From NCBI GenBank assembly GCA_045602425.1, contig JAZSBO010000011.1, forward strand, positions 1-23,670: DNA of 23,670 bases. The letters run 5' to 3'. The DNA comes from RGIG9608 sp045602425 (GTDB taxonomy: Bacteria > Bacteroidota > Bacteroidia > Bacteroidales > Paludibacteraceae). The notes beneath the pieces are model-generated. The model was not told the DNA's origin and did not search any database. It saw only the letters and a program-made list of their open reading frames with translations. Shown here in pieces: positions 7,919 to 17,500 of the stretch (the stretch's first letter is position 1; each line of letters opens with the position of its first letter). The position numbers were made by a program, and so were the translations under genes.

Positions 7919-9340
7919 CTAGAACAAATAGCCCATTTTGATGTAGAAATTGCTGAGTTTTCCGTCTTGTTCGTCAAGAGCTGCTGCCCAATCGACTGAA
8001 AGAATAAAGTTTTCGTTCATCGCAATTTTTAATCCCAATCCAGCCGACATGTGTGGACGGTACAGTGCTTTTTGGTCAAAGTTGAAATAATCATCGGGAC
8101 TATCTCCGCCAGCAATAATTTTCGATTTCAATTCTTCTGTATCGCCAAGGTCAATTCCTTGAGTAATCATGCCAAAATCGAAGAATGGATTCACCCCGAT
8201 ATAGAAATGCTGTTTACCAATGTCGAAATGGCAAATTTTTGCTCTAAACTCGATATTTGCAAACAAATATCCGTCGGCATTGATTCTGTTTCGCATTATA
8301 CCACGCAAGGAATTTCCTCCTCCAAGTCCTTCGTAAAGAACGCGTTGAAGGAATAATGTTTGTAGATAGGTGTTTGCGTAGAATGGCGATTTCCCAGCCA
8401 AAAGATTCTGTGTTCCAATGCGATAAGCAAAGGTTACTCTATCTTTATAAATAGGTACATAGTGGCGGAAATTGAAATTGAAACGTAGGTTATTGTATTC
8501 TGCTTGATTGCCAAATGCCTTGGAATTGAAAGCGGCAGAGTAACTTAAAAACGCATCGGTGTAAATACCACGTGAGGGATTTGCACGCTTGTCTCGACTA
8601 TCGTAGGTGAAACCCGCATGTACATAAGGATGCCAACCTCCGTTTTGTTCATTTTTACTAATTAATCCCCAATCAATATATTTTTGATACAATCCGTCAA
8701 CGTCTGGCAGTTTTTTGCTTTCATCTTTTTTGCCTTTATTGAGCATTTCAATGTTAACCTCATCAAGCAAATATCCCAAAACTCCAACGCCAACATTCCA
8801 CTTCCAATGCCCAGAAATATTACCTTCAAGGTCAGCTGCTACACGAATCAAATCTCGTTTGTATTTATAAAAAGCTCTTGATTTATACGCTTCTGTATCC
8901 ATTTTTGCAGGATCTTTTTTCCACTTGTGCCAACTTTGATTGTAAATGCTTTGATAGCCATTGAAACCATAAAAATCACACATTGCATCGGGAAGATAAG
9001 ACGCATCAATTGTCAAACGATGATTAGGAATAAGAAACTTAGAATCGTAGAAGAAACGAAAAATTCCACAATGTTTTGTTGTGTAAGCAGCTTCTACATA
9101 GAAGTTATGAATGTATTCGGGGTAAATACTTCCATCGCCGTAATAATAAACATTTCCTAAAACTCCGCCTTGAAAACCCAAATCGGCATCGAAGGCAACA
9201 CTTGGCAATGCACCAAATGTCCAACCTTTTTTGATTTTTTTCTTTGGCAGAGAGTCCGTCGCAAGAGAAATAGAATCGGTTTGAGCAGATATACTAACCG
9301 AAAGAGTTAATACGAAAAGGCTAAAAAATATTTTTTTCAT
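7919..9340 (-). CDS. Omp85-superfamily outer membrane beta-barrel without POTRA domains
   Basis: Seen: 473 residues with a signal peptide ending SISAQ (about residue 20), then Ser/Thr and Lys-rich residues, then alternating strands through to a C-terminal aromatic (GYLF). The segment YVHAGFTYDSRDKRANPSRG (239-258) and LRGIMR at 345-350 match the barrel domain of surface antigen D15/BamA/TamA proteins, where (V/I)RGF is the conserved loop-6 tip. There is no room for POTRA repeats: only about 35 residues precede the barrel. Known: short barrel-only members are common in Bacteroidota and mostly uncharacterised. It starts two bases after the acyltransferase gene, so both are in one transcript. 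A role in the outer membrane is near certain; a substrate cannot be given. Confidence 0.85.
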   Translation of the reverse strand: MKKIFFSLFVLTLSVSISAQTDSISLATDSLPKKKIKKGWTFGALPSVAFDADLGFQGGVLGNVYYYGDGSIYPEYIHNFYVEAAYTTKHCGIFRFFYDSKFLIPNHRLTIDASYLPDAMCDFYGFNGYQSIYNQSWHKWKKDPAKMDTEAYKSRAFYKYKRDLIRVAADLEGNISGHWKWNVGVGVLGYLLDEVNIEMLNKGKKDESKKLPDVDGLYQKYIDWGLISKNEQNGGWHPYVHAGFTYDSRDKRANPSRGIYTDAFLSYSAAFNSKAFGNQAEYNNLRFNFNFRHYVPIYKDRVTFAYRIGTQNLLAGKSPFYANTYLQTLFLQRVLYEGLGGGNSLRGIMRNRINADGYLFANIEFRAKICHFDIGKQHFYIGVNPFFDFGMITQGIDLGDTEELKSKIIAGGDSPDDYFNFDQKALYRPHMSAGLGLKIAMNENFILSVDWAAALDEQDGKLSNFYIKMGYLF

Positions 9341-9342
9341 TG

Positions 9343-10641
9343 TTAAAAGTTTTTACGAACATCTTTGATTAAAGATCTCAATTTTTTGTTACATAATAGT
9401 TTTATGTCAGAAATTGTTAATCGTGCGTTACGAATATAATCGTGGACAACTGCGTGTGCAGGTAATAAAAGAATTGTTGCGATTGCAGCCTGCCACCATA
9501 TAAGTTTTGAGAATAAAATTGCAACAAGAATGACAAAAATAAATGGAGCTAAAAGCCAATTGATGACAAATCTTACAGAGTTACCAAAGGCTTTGTCCTT
9601 TATTTTTGTTACAACAAATTCAGATAAAACAAAAATAGGAAAATCTGCCACAAACGTTGCTAAAAAGTAGGGAAAGAAAAGAATTAAGCGAGCAATTCTC
9701 CCGATGAGTTTCCCTCCTAAATTTTTTGTTTTTAAGCTATTGGCAGAAATCTTATTTGCTTGGGCTAAATCGTGTATTTCTTTACTTTTTGCTATTAATG
9801 CACTTGCCTTTTGTGAATCTGTTGTTTTTAACGAATTGATTTTTTCGAGGATGAATTTGTTCTCTATCAAACGATTGTTTAGCGATTTCTTTTTATTTTG
9901 TTTTGAAAGATTTGTTTCGGAACAAACTTGGCATAATGTCAGCAACGAGTCGTAGTCTTCGTTGTCTGGAATATAGCAAATGCAACCTTTTAAACCATCG
10001 GTTAATAAATCCTTAAGTCCGTTTATTTGTTCGGCAACAGAAAGGGTAGAGTTTGCTTTTATATAAGAAGTTACGTTTATAGGTTCGCCTATTTCTACAA
10101 GTAAAGATGAACGAAAACGGAAAAAATTACCATACTCAATACCGAATGGTACGATGTAAATTGGCATTTTCTCTTCGATTTTTTCGTTGGCTTGTAAAGC
10201 GATTCTAAAAATACCTTTCCCCAAAGGAAGTAAACTATGCATCGGACGATGTCTTCCTTCGGGCATAATGCAAAATGGCACTTTGTCAGTCAATACATCA
10301 ACCGCATATTTCATTATTTCATCGTTCTTTTGAAGATTGGAATAGCCATCACGAATACGCATAATTGGCATGATTTTCATCCAATTAAGTATTTTCTTCA
10401 ATTTCGGATTTCTGAAAATATCGGCACGAGCTACAAATACTTTTGGCTTATGATTCAGTGCTAAAACAGCTAATGCATCTTGTAAGCAATTTGTGTGATT
10501 TGGTGCAAAAATAATAGCTCCATCGGTTGGAATTTTTTCAAGCCCAACATATTCACATCTACGATAAGCCATGAAAAACGATGCATTTACATAGTAGTGA
10601 GCAAAAGAATATATCCAATTTTTGTCTTGTATGCGTTTCAT
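9343..10641 (-). CDS. Membrane-associated lysophospholipid/glycerol-3-phosphate acyltransferase family protein
   Basis: Expected to transfer an acyl chain to a glycerophospholipid precursor or related acceptor. Seen: 432 residues. The catalytic block is FAPNHTNCLQD (His49, Asp55), followed by MPEGRH (126-131). The spacing between His and Asp is five residues, not the four of PlsC, and resembles the NHxNxxxD form I recall from yeast Gpt2/Sct1-type acyltransferases and a large Bacteroidota group. The C-terminal 120 residues hold two or more strongly hydrophobic segments. I chose the ATG at 10641, where ATGA overlaps the transporter stop; the 40 residues added by an upstream start would come from out-of-frame transporter sequence and look unlike protein. 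The acceptor and the donor are unknown. Confidence 0.85.
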   Translation of the reverse strand: MKRIQDKNWIYSFAHYYVNASFFMAYRRCEYVGLEKIPTDGAIIFAPNHTNCLQDALAVLALNHKPKVFVARADIFRNPKLKKILNWMKIMPIMRIRDGYSNLQKNDEIMKYAVDVLTDKVPFCIMPEGRHRPMHSLLPLGKGIFRIALQANEKIEEKMPIYIVPFGIEYGNFFRFRSSLLVEIGEPINVTSYIKANSTLSVAEQINGLKDLLTDGLKGCICYIPDNEDYDSLLTLCQVCSETNLSKQNKKKSLNNRLIENKFILEKINSLKTTDSQKASALIAKSKEIHDLAQANKISANSLKTKNLGGKLIGRIARLILFFPYFLATFVADFPIFVLSEFVVTKIKDKAFGNSVRFVINWLLAPFIFVILVAILFSKLIWWQAAIATILLLPAHAVVHDYIRNARLTISDIKLLCNKKLRSLIKDVRKNF

Positions 10642-11585
10642 TTTATTTTCTGAAAAAGTGTTGCCACTAAAAGTCCTGATACAATGTGCCAAATTCCCCA
10701 CCAAGCTGTTACAAGCATCATGCCACCGAGGGCAGTTTGACCTGCAAAAATAGGAGAACAAAGAAGGATTAGACCTAATCCTGAATTTTGAATTCCAATC
10801 TCGATAGTTAAAGCACGACGATCAGGTTTACTGGTTTTAAAAACTGTCCCAAGAATGAAACCTATACCTAATGCCAATGCATTGTGCATTAAGACAATTA
10901 AGAAAATCCATTTGATATTTTGGAAAAAGTCGTTAAAGCTATTGAACTGATTGAGATTGCCAATAACTGCAATAATAATCATCGCAATAAAAATAATGAC
11001 CGAAACATTTTTTATCGGCTTTTTGATTTTCTCTGCCACTTTAGGTAAAAAATGAGTTGTTAACAATCCTAAAACAAGTGGAATGCCAAGGAGTATAATT
11101 ACAGAAATAGCAATTTCGGAGAATGGAATGCGTAAGTAAGGAACTTCAATGCCTCGCTTCATAAAAAAGTTTACATAAAGATTCCCCCATAACGTAAAAT
11201 TTAATGGTGTGATAACAGGAGCACAAGTTGTTGTTACGGCCGTCATTGATACCGAGAGTTCAGAATTTCCTTTCCCTAATGAAGTCATAAAGTTGGAAAT
11301 GTTTCCACCAGGACAAGATGCTACCAAAATCATTCCCATAGCGATCATTGGTGTGATGTAATCACGTAGTAATATTACTAAAAGATACGTTAAGCAAGGA
11401 AGTAAAATCCATTGTCCGACTAATCCTAATAAGATTGATTTCGGTTTTGTGAAAACATCTTTGAATCGACCCGGAGTTACACCTAAAGCTACTCCATACA
11501 TCACTAATGCCAGCACGATATTAAGAATATTTCCTTGAGGAGGAGTAATACGTATCTGGTCTAATGTTAATAATTGTTCATACAT
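10638..11585 (-). CDS. Bile acid:sodium symporter (BASS/SBF) family transporter
   Basis: Seen: 315 residues, almost all in about nine or ten hydrophobic segments. The family signature ASCPGGNISNFMT is followed by SLGKGNSELSVSMTA, the crossover region that binds sodium in characterised BASS proteins. A second half-motif, IEIGIQNSGLGLILL, lies near the C-terminus, as expected for the inverted repeat. Known: members move bile acids, pantothenate, pyruvate, keto-acids or other organic anions with sodium, so the family name does not prove bile acid transport. It is the first gene of the operon with the acyltransferase (4-base overlap) and the outer membrane barrel. A promoter box is visible about 30 bases upstream. 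Confidence 0.9.
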   Translation of the reverse strand: MYEQLLTLDQIRITPPQGNILNIVLALVMYGVALGVTPGRFKDVFTKPKSILLGLVGQWILLPCLTYLLVILLRDYITPMIAMGMILVASCPGGNISNFMTSLGKGNSELSVSMTAVTTTCAPVITPLNFTLWGNLYVNFFMKRGIEVPYLRIPFSEIAISVIILLGIPLVLGLLTTHFLPKVAEKIKKPIKNVSVIIFIAMIIIAVIGNLNQFNSFNDFFQNIKWIFLIVLMHNALALGIGFILGTVFKTSKPDRRALTIEIGIQNSGLGLILLCSPIFAGQTALGGMMLVTAWWGIWHIVSGLLVATLFQKIK

Positions 11586-11614
11586 AAGACTATTGTTTTG
11601 GTTAAAAGTTTGGA

Positions 11615-11622
11615 CAAATTTA
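11615..11622 (-). promoter_or_regulatory. -7 promoter box of the transporter operon
   Basis: The minus strand reads TAAATTTG, an exact TAnnTTTG match, with about 30 bases to the transporter ATG at 11585. I find no TTTG at the expected -33 distance, so the upstream element is weak or absent. Confidence 0.5.
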
Positions 11623-11658
11623 TAAGAAAGATTAAAAATAGCTGAATTTTATATGTTA

Positions 11659-11690
11659 AAAAAATAAAAGCGACATTTTATGTTGTCGCT
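11659..11690 (-). terminator. Intrinsic terminator of parC
   Basis: On the minus strand AGCGACA (11690-11684) pairs with TGTCGCT (11675-11669) across an 8-base loop and is followed by a T-rich run (TTTATTTTTTT). It starts nine bases after the parC stop codon. Confidence 0.88.
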
Positions 11691-11698
11691 AATATTTG

Positions 11699-14419
11699 TC
11701 AGAATAGACTGATTTGTCCTGTATCTTCGTCGATGTTTAGAGAACTATTGTTGGTGTTGTTTTGTTCCTCTAAATTTTCTGTTGGCGTATCAGTTTGTGG
11801 CGAATGTTCATTATTTATCGTTTCTGTAACTTCTGGTTCAGGAAATTTTGTCGGCTCTAGTTCGTGTATTTTATCGATTTCCCATATTGTGATGCGTTTA
11901 CCTTTGGCTTTCATACTTTTAACTCCTATGAATTCATCGGCTTCGATAACAAGATTTTCGCGTAAACTACTATCTCCGCCAAAAATGATTTCAAATCGTG
12001 GGAAAGCAGTGTCAGTTATTAAAATCATTTTCGACTGATTATTCCCTAACATCGAAATTCGCTTTTTCGAAGAGTCGAGTTGGAATCTTTTTAGGTAAGG
12101 GAAATTTTGTTGGTCAACATCGAACAATGCAACTGTCCATATCTTGCGTGGATCAAATTTTTCAATTCTCAAAATATCTTCATCGTAGTGATTTTCAAGT
12201 TCGAATGAAGTTGTATAGTAATCACCATTTTTACAGATGACAAGGATTTCTTCGTTTTGGAAAAATTCGCCAAGGAAAGTTCCTCGCTTGTCAAAGTTTA
12301 AACGTAAAATATCAGAATCAAACCAAATAGGAGTTCCTCCTAAAGTGGAAGAGCCACGCTCTTTGAGCGAAATTTTTTGTACATCAAATTTGGTGAGAAT
12401 ATTTCCCATCGATTGGCGTCCTTTGATAGCTAATTCGCTAAAATCTTTTTCAAATATAAGATTTTTTATTCTTCGTGTAGTTGGTTTTAAGGTGATTTTT
12501 ATGGTTTCGGCTTCACCATTTGGATTTGCTGAAAAATAAAAAATCTTAGAATTGGCTTCGCCTTGTGTTAGATCGTATTCTTTCTCACGTGTAACGCCAT
12601 TAACAGCAAAACGTTTCATATAGAAAGCTCCGGATTTTCCATTGCGATAAACAACGTTGTAGGTTGTACGTTTGTCGTTTTTCTTGAAAATATCTAAATG
12701 GATAATATTTTTCCCAACAAAGAGTTTTTCTGATATACGAACCACTTTGTATTTTCCGTCTTTGTAGAAGAGAATAACATCATCCATATCAGAACAATTG
12801 CAAACAAATTCATCTTTTTTGAGCCCAGTACCGATGAAACCTTCTTCCCGATTTATATAGAGTTTTTCATTTGCTTCAACTACTTTGGCGGCTTCAATTG
12901 TTTCAAAATTTTTGATTTCGGTCAAACGAGTATATTGTGCTCCGTATTTCTTTTTCAACGACTTAAACCAATCAATCGTGTATTTTACAATTTGTGCAAT
13001 GTGCGTTTCGCATTCCTTTATTTGTGCTTGTAAAGCGATGATGTGTTCTTGTGCTTTATCAGAATTGAATTTTAAAATACGAGCCATTTTTATTTCTAAC
13101 AAACGCTGCAAATCTTCGGTTGTAACTTCGCGAATGAAATCCTTTTTGAAAGGCGTTAAACGTTTGTCGATATGAGTTAAAGCAAGTTCGTTTGAAGTAG
13201 CATTTTCAAATTCCTTGTCTTTGTATATTCTTTCTTCTATAAAGATTTTTTCGAGAGAAGAGTAGTGAAGTTGTTCCAATAATTCGTTTCTCTGAATCTC
13301 TAATTCTAATTTCAATAGATTTTTTGTAGCCTCAGCACTATGTTTTAAAACGTAAGAAACGTTTGTGAATAGAGGTTTGTTGTCTTGGATTACACAACAA
13401 TTAGGCGAATAACTAACTTCACAATTTGTAAAAGCATAAAGGGCATCAATTGTTTTATCTGACGAGGTTTTCGCTTCTAAATGAATAAGAATTTCAACTT
13501 TGTCGGAAGTCATATCTTCCACTTTTTTAATGTTGATTTTTCCTTTCTCGTTAGCTTTTACAATAGACTCCATTAGTTTCCCTGACGTTACTCCGTAAGG
13601 CGTGTCTGTGATTACTAATGTTTTGTGGTCGAGTTTTTCTATATGTACTCTAATTTTTATTTTACCGCCTCTTTCGCCATCATTGTATTTATTAACATCG
13701 ATAGAACCTCCCGTAGGAAAATCAGGATAAAGCGTAAAATCTTCTCCTTTTAGATAAGCTATAGAAGCATCAATTAATTCCTTGAAGTTGTGAGGAAGAA
13801 TCTTTGAGTTAAGACCAAGACCAATACCTTCGGTGCCTTGTGCAAGTAAGAGTGGAAATTTGACAGGAAGATAAATAGGCTCTTTGTTTCGTCCATCGTA
13901 AGAAAGTTTCCATTCTGTTGTTTTAGGATTGAATACAGCATCAAGAGCGAATTTTGACAAGCGTGCTTCGATGTAACGTGGAGCCGCTGCCGAATCACCT
14001 GTCATAATATTCCCCCAGTTCCCTTGGCAATCGACTAAAAGATTTTTTTGACCAATGGTTACTAATGCATCGTAGATAGATGCATCTCCGTGTGGGTGAA
14101 ACTGCATTGTATGCCCAACAATATTTGCAACTTTATTGAAACGCCCATCGTTCATTCTTCGCATAGAGTGCAATACACGACGTTGAACGGGTTTTAGCCC
14201 ATCGTTGATATGAGGAATCGCACGCTCAAGATTTACGTACGAAGCATAGTCTAAAAACCATGTTTGATACATTCCCGAAAGATGATGCTTACTGCTTTCA
14301 TCGTTAAGAGAAGGTACTTTGTATGTAGAATTGTGTAAAGGTGTTTCTTCGTTTAACAATTCTTCTTGATTCTCATTTTTCTCTACTAATTCTTCGTCGT
14401 TGTCAATTGTATTAGGCAT
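11699..14419 (-). CDS. parC: DNA topoisomerase IV subunit A
   Basis: The breakage-reunion subunit of topoisomerase IV, which decatenates sister chromosomes together with ParE. Seen: 906 residues. An acidic N-terminal tail (about 1-45) precedes DYASYVNLERAIPHINDGLKPVQRR, then MQFHPHGDASIYDALV (105-120) and the catalytic Tyr149 in AAPRYIEARLS. A coiled-coil tower (about 400-500) precedes a beta-pinwheel C-terminal domain without a QRRGGKG GyrA box, and the protein ends in an acidic Asn-rich tail with NIDEDTGQISLF. The missing GyrA box and the QNKLL-like segments point to ParC rather than GyrA, and the length agrees with Bacteroidota ParC. At the position of the quinolone-contact Ser80 of E. coli ParC there is Ala113. 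No parE is nearby. Promoter and terminator are both visible, so it is a single-gene unit. Confidence 0.95.
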   Translation of the reverse strand: MPNTIDNDEELVEKNENQEELLNEETPLHNSTYKVPSLNDESSKHHLSGMYQTWFLDYASYVNLERAIPHINDGLKPVQRRVLHSMRRMNDGRFNKVANIVGHTMQFHPHGDASIYDALVTIGQKNLLVDCQGNWGNIMTGDSAAAPRYIEARLSKFALDAVFNPKTTEWKLSYDGRNKEPIYLPVKFPLLLAQGTEGIGLGLNSKILPHNFKELIDASIAYLKGEDFTLYPDFPTGGSIDVNKYNDGERGGKIKIRVHIEKLDHKTLVITDTPYGVTSGKLMESIVKANEKGKINIKKVEDMTSDKVEILIHLEAKTSSDKTIDALYAFTNCEVSYSPNCCVIQDNKPLFTNVSYVLKHSAEATKNLLKLELEIQRNELLEQLHYSSLEKIFIEERIYKDKEFENATSNELALTHIDKRLTPFKKDFIREVTTEDLQRLLEIKMARILKFNSDKAQEHIIALQAQIKECETHIAQIVKYTIDWFKSLKKKYGAQYTRLTEIKNFETIEAAKVVEANEKLYINREEGFIGTGLKKDEFVCNCSDMDDVILFYKDGKYKVVRISEKLFVGKNIIHLDIFKKNDKRTTYNVVYRNGKSGAFYMKRFAVNGVTREKEYDLTQGEANSKIFYFSANPNGEAETIKITLKPTTRRIKNLIFEKDFSELAIKGRQSMGNILTKFDVQKISLKERGSSTLGGTPIWFDSDILRLNFDKRGTFLGEFFQNEEILVICKNGDYYTTSFELENHYDEDILRIEKFDPRKIWTVALFDVDQQNFPYLKRFQLDSSKKRISMLGNNQSKMILITDTAFPRFEIIFGGDSSLRENLVIEADEFIGVKSMKAKGKRITIWEIDKIHELEPTKFPEPEVTETINNEHSPQTDTPTENLEEQNNTNNSSLNIDEDTGQISLF

Positions 14420-14444
14420 ATACTTTTTTGTGCTAAAATTCTCA

Positions 14445-14475
14445 CAAAAATAGTGAATAATGCGGAATTCTCAAA
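14445..14475 (-). promoter_or_regulatory. Bacteroidota-type promoter of parC
   Basis: On the minus strand TTTG (14475-14472) is followed, after 19 bases, by TATTTTTG (14452-14445), an exact -33/-7 arrangement. The leader to the ATG at 14419 is about 20 bases. The -33 box sits inside an inverted repeat (CTCAAAAAA at 14470-14478 with TTTTTTGAG at 14484-14492). Confidence 0.75.
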
Positions 14476-14504
14476 AAACGATTTTTTTTGAGAGATTGTG
14501 AAAA

Positions 14505-14537
14505 TAAGAAAAAGCTTTCCGTTTTAGAATGCTTTTC
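14505..14537 (-). terminator. Intrinsic terminator of the giant repeat-protein gene
   Basis: On the minus strand GAAAAGC (14537-14531), one mismatch and TTC pair with GAA, one mismatch and GCTTTTT (to about 14509) around a 7-base loop, followed by a T-rich stretch. It begins about 10 bases after the stop codon and separates this gene from the parC promoter. Confidence 0.7.
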
Positions 14538-14546
14538 TTTAAATTC

Positions 14547-17500
14547 CTAGTAAAGAATCTTACCAGAAAACAGTCGTTTTTTCATATTATAAACGAACAG
14601 ATATATACGCACTTGTCCTTTCTTCTCAAATTCAAATATTGCTCCGTTAGAGTCTTTACTGCATAAATCGCTGTTTGGATCAATTACAGGTATTTGTTGT
14701 ATGTCAATCATTCTTCCATTTGGATCGAAGATGTAAACATATACATTGCTACGTTTTGAACTTGCTTTCCAACGACCGCCTCCTAAAGCCGTCCAACATA
14801 TATCATCGGAAGTTGGTTCGTCGCCAGGATTTTCGGTTGAGTATTTGAATAGAATCTTATATTGCGAAGTTGATAAATCTTCTGCTTGGCAAGTGATAAT
14901 AGTTTCTTCTCCTATTGGTTTTTTTATAATAGATATTGTTTGAGAATTTTCTTGCTTTATTGGTAATATTTCTGGAATAGTATCTCCTTGATAGAGTAGG
15001 TATTCGTAGTAGAATTTTGTCGGATCAAAATCCTCTATTGAGAATCCGTTGAGTTTGATGTCTTTCAAAAGTGAGTTGTTCGATAATAGAATTTCTACCG
15101 TGATGACGTAAACGTTTTGAAGCCCATTTTCAGCTGTTACAGAGATTAAAAATTCTGTAGGTTTTGTTTGAGAGATGGTTACTGTTTGTGAAATCTCTCC
15201 AACAACAAAGCTAATATCTTCTTGTACGATAATACTGCTTGTGTCAGTGCCTATGGGATATACCAACGTATAAACTGTAGAATCAGGATTAAATGTGTCG
15301 GCAATGTTTCCAGCATCGTAATTGCCAAAATAAACCTCATAAGGATCGTTTTGCTTTGTTCCGATTGTTACACCTTCTACTTGTAAGTCGGCAAGTTTGT
15401 TATTATCCGATTTTAATACCTCAAAACTAATAGTGTAAGTCTCAGATGCTATCCCGTCTTGTGCAATAATGGTAATTGTTGCCGATTCTATGCCGTTTGT
15501 TTCAAGAGTTGCACTTGTAATGTCAGGCACTGTTGTTGTCCAAGTAATTTCCGGTAATTCGGTTGTCCCTACTGGTAGAGCTACGTGATATTCATAATCG
15601 TTAGAACTGAAATTTTCATTACTTACAAATCCATTTGCAGTCGTGCTTATCAATTCTCCACCGATGAATATTCCGCTGAGTGTTGCATCAGACGAAGGTA
15701 AAATGTTGAACGAAATGGTGTAAGTGTTTTGGCTTATTCCATCTTCGGCAGTAACGTTGATAATTGTTTTCCCATTGATTGTAGTAGCAGACGTAATAAC
15801 AATCTCTTGCGTTTCTTCTTGTTTTTCGCAAGTAATATTAGGTATAATAGTTGTTCCATAAGGTAGATCTACCACATAATTGAAAGTAGTTTCATCGAAA
15901 CCTTGAATTTCATTTCCATCTACATAAATCATTTTCAAAAGAGCATTGTTAGATTTCTTTTTAATGATGTGAAGGACGTAAATGGTAGAATCGATTTCAT
16001 TTTCTGCAATAACTTTTATTACAAGGTCGCATTCTGTTTTGCTAATGCTAATAGTGTCGGTTGTTATTGTTTGACACGATTCATGACTAGAAACAAGTTT
16101 TATTTCAGGATAAGTTGTTCTGTCGTTTGGGAATAGAATAGTGTATTCTAATTCGTTTGCAGCAAAATCTTTGTCACATTCGTAGTGGAGCGATGTTTCA
16201 CTTAACGTTTCTCCGTCAATTTGAATGTCGCTCAACGAACTATTGTCGCAAGGCGTAACGCTGAAAGCGATAGTATATGTTTCGGTTGCAATGCCGTTTT
16301 CTGCTATTACTACGATTGTTGTAATTCCATTTGTTCCGTTAGTAGTTATGGTAATGTTTTGTTCATTTGCACCAGAAATTGCAACAATATCAGGCATTGT
16401 TTCGGTGTGCATTGGAAGTTCGTAGTCGTAATTAAACGTATTTGCAACAAAGCCAGCCAAAGGATTTCCGTTTATTTCAATTCCGCCAAGTAGAGCGTTA
16501 TCCGATTTTGGTTGCGACGATTCTATATCTATCGTATAAATCTGGCTGATAGTACCGTTTTCTGCTGTTACCGTAATGATTATTTGCGATTCGTGAGTTG
16601 TGATTTCTACACTTTGATTTTCGTCGCCTTTTTCAATGGCAATGTCAGGTATTGTATCAGAAACAATGGTATAGTTGAATGAATCTTTTTCGAATCCATC
16701 AATCTTAACATTTTCTGCCAAAATACCATCTAAATATGCATTAGATGAAACCACATTGCTAAAGGTAAGTTTGTAACGATTTTTCGCTGCAACACTATTT
16801 TCAATGTTCCAAACTACAGAATCGGTATAAATGGTTGTAGTGAGCGAATCGGCAGGAAATTCTTTTTCATAAGTAAGGTAAATTTCAGCATTTCTCACAA
16901 TATTGTATTCGTAAATATCGGCATTGAACGCTGGCGAAATTTCGTTGTTGGTAGCCGTAATTGTTGCCAATTTTGCATTGGTTTCTTCTTTGGTACGAGT
17001 GAAGTTAATTGTATATGTTTTTTCACTTGTTCCGTTTTCGGCTACAACGTGAAGTGTTGCAGTCTCGCCAGTGGTCATTGTTACGGTTTGCCCGTCGCTG
17101 TTTTTATCAAATGAAATCATTGGTAATGTAGCGTTAGAGGCTAAAGCAACGTTGTATTCCGAAATGTTTTCGTCGAAAGCAAAGTCAGCAGGATTTCCTT
17201 CGATTGAAATCTCTTTCAATGTTGCAACGTCCGATTTCTCTTCCACGAAGTTGATAGAATAGGTTGTTGCAGAACCATTTTCAGCTGTAACTACGATGGT
17301 TGCCGTATTTATTCCATCTGTATTTATTTTCACAACTTGATGCATACTTCCGCAAATAGCTTCAATGTCTGGTGTGCGAGTAGTCCCATTGACTACTGCG
17401 TAAGAATAAGTAAGTTTGTTTGATTCAAAATCAGCCAATGCAACACCATTTATTTTTATTCCTTTTAATTGGTTGTTGCTCGATTTTGGGCGATTTAAAT

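Noticed and set aside
10642..10761. A 40-residue N-terminal extension of the acyltransferase
   Set aside because: It lies entirely inside the transporter gene in another frame and lacks protein-like composition; the ATGA overlap at 10638-10641 gives a natural coupled start.
11699..14419. Alternative call of the topoisomerase as GyrA
   Set aside because: There is no GyrA-box (QRRGGKG), and the active-site neighbourhood (HTMQFHPHGDAS, CQGNWGNIMTGD) is of the ParC type.
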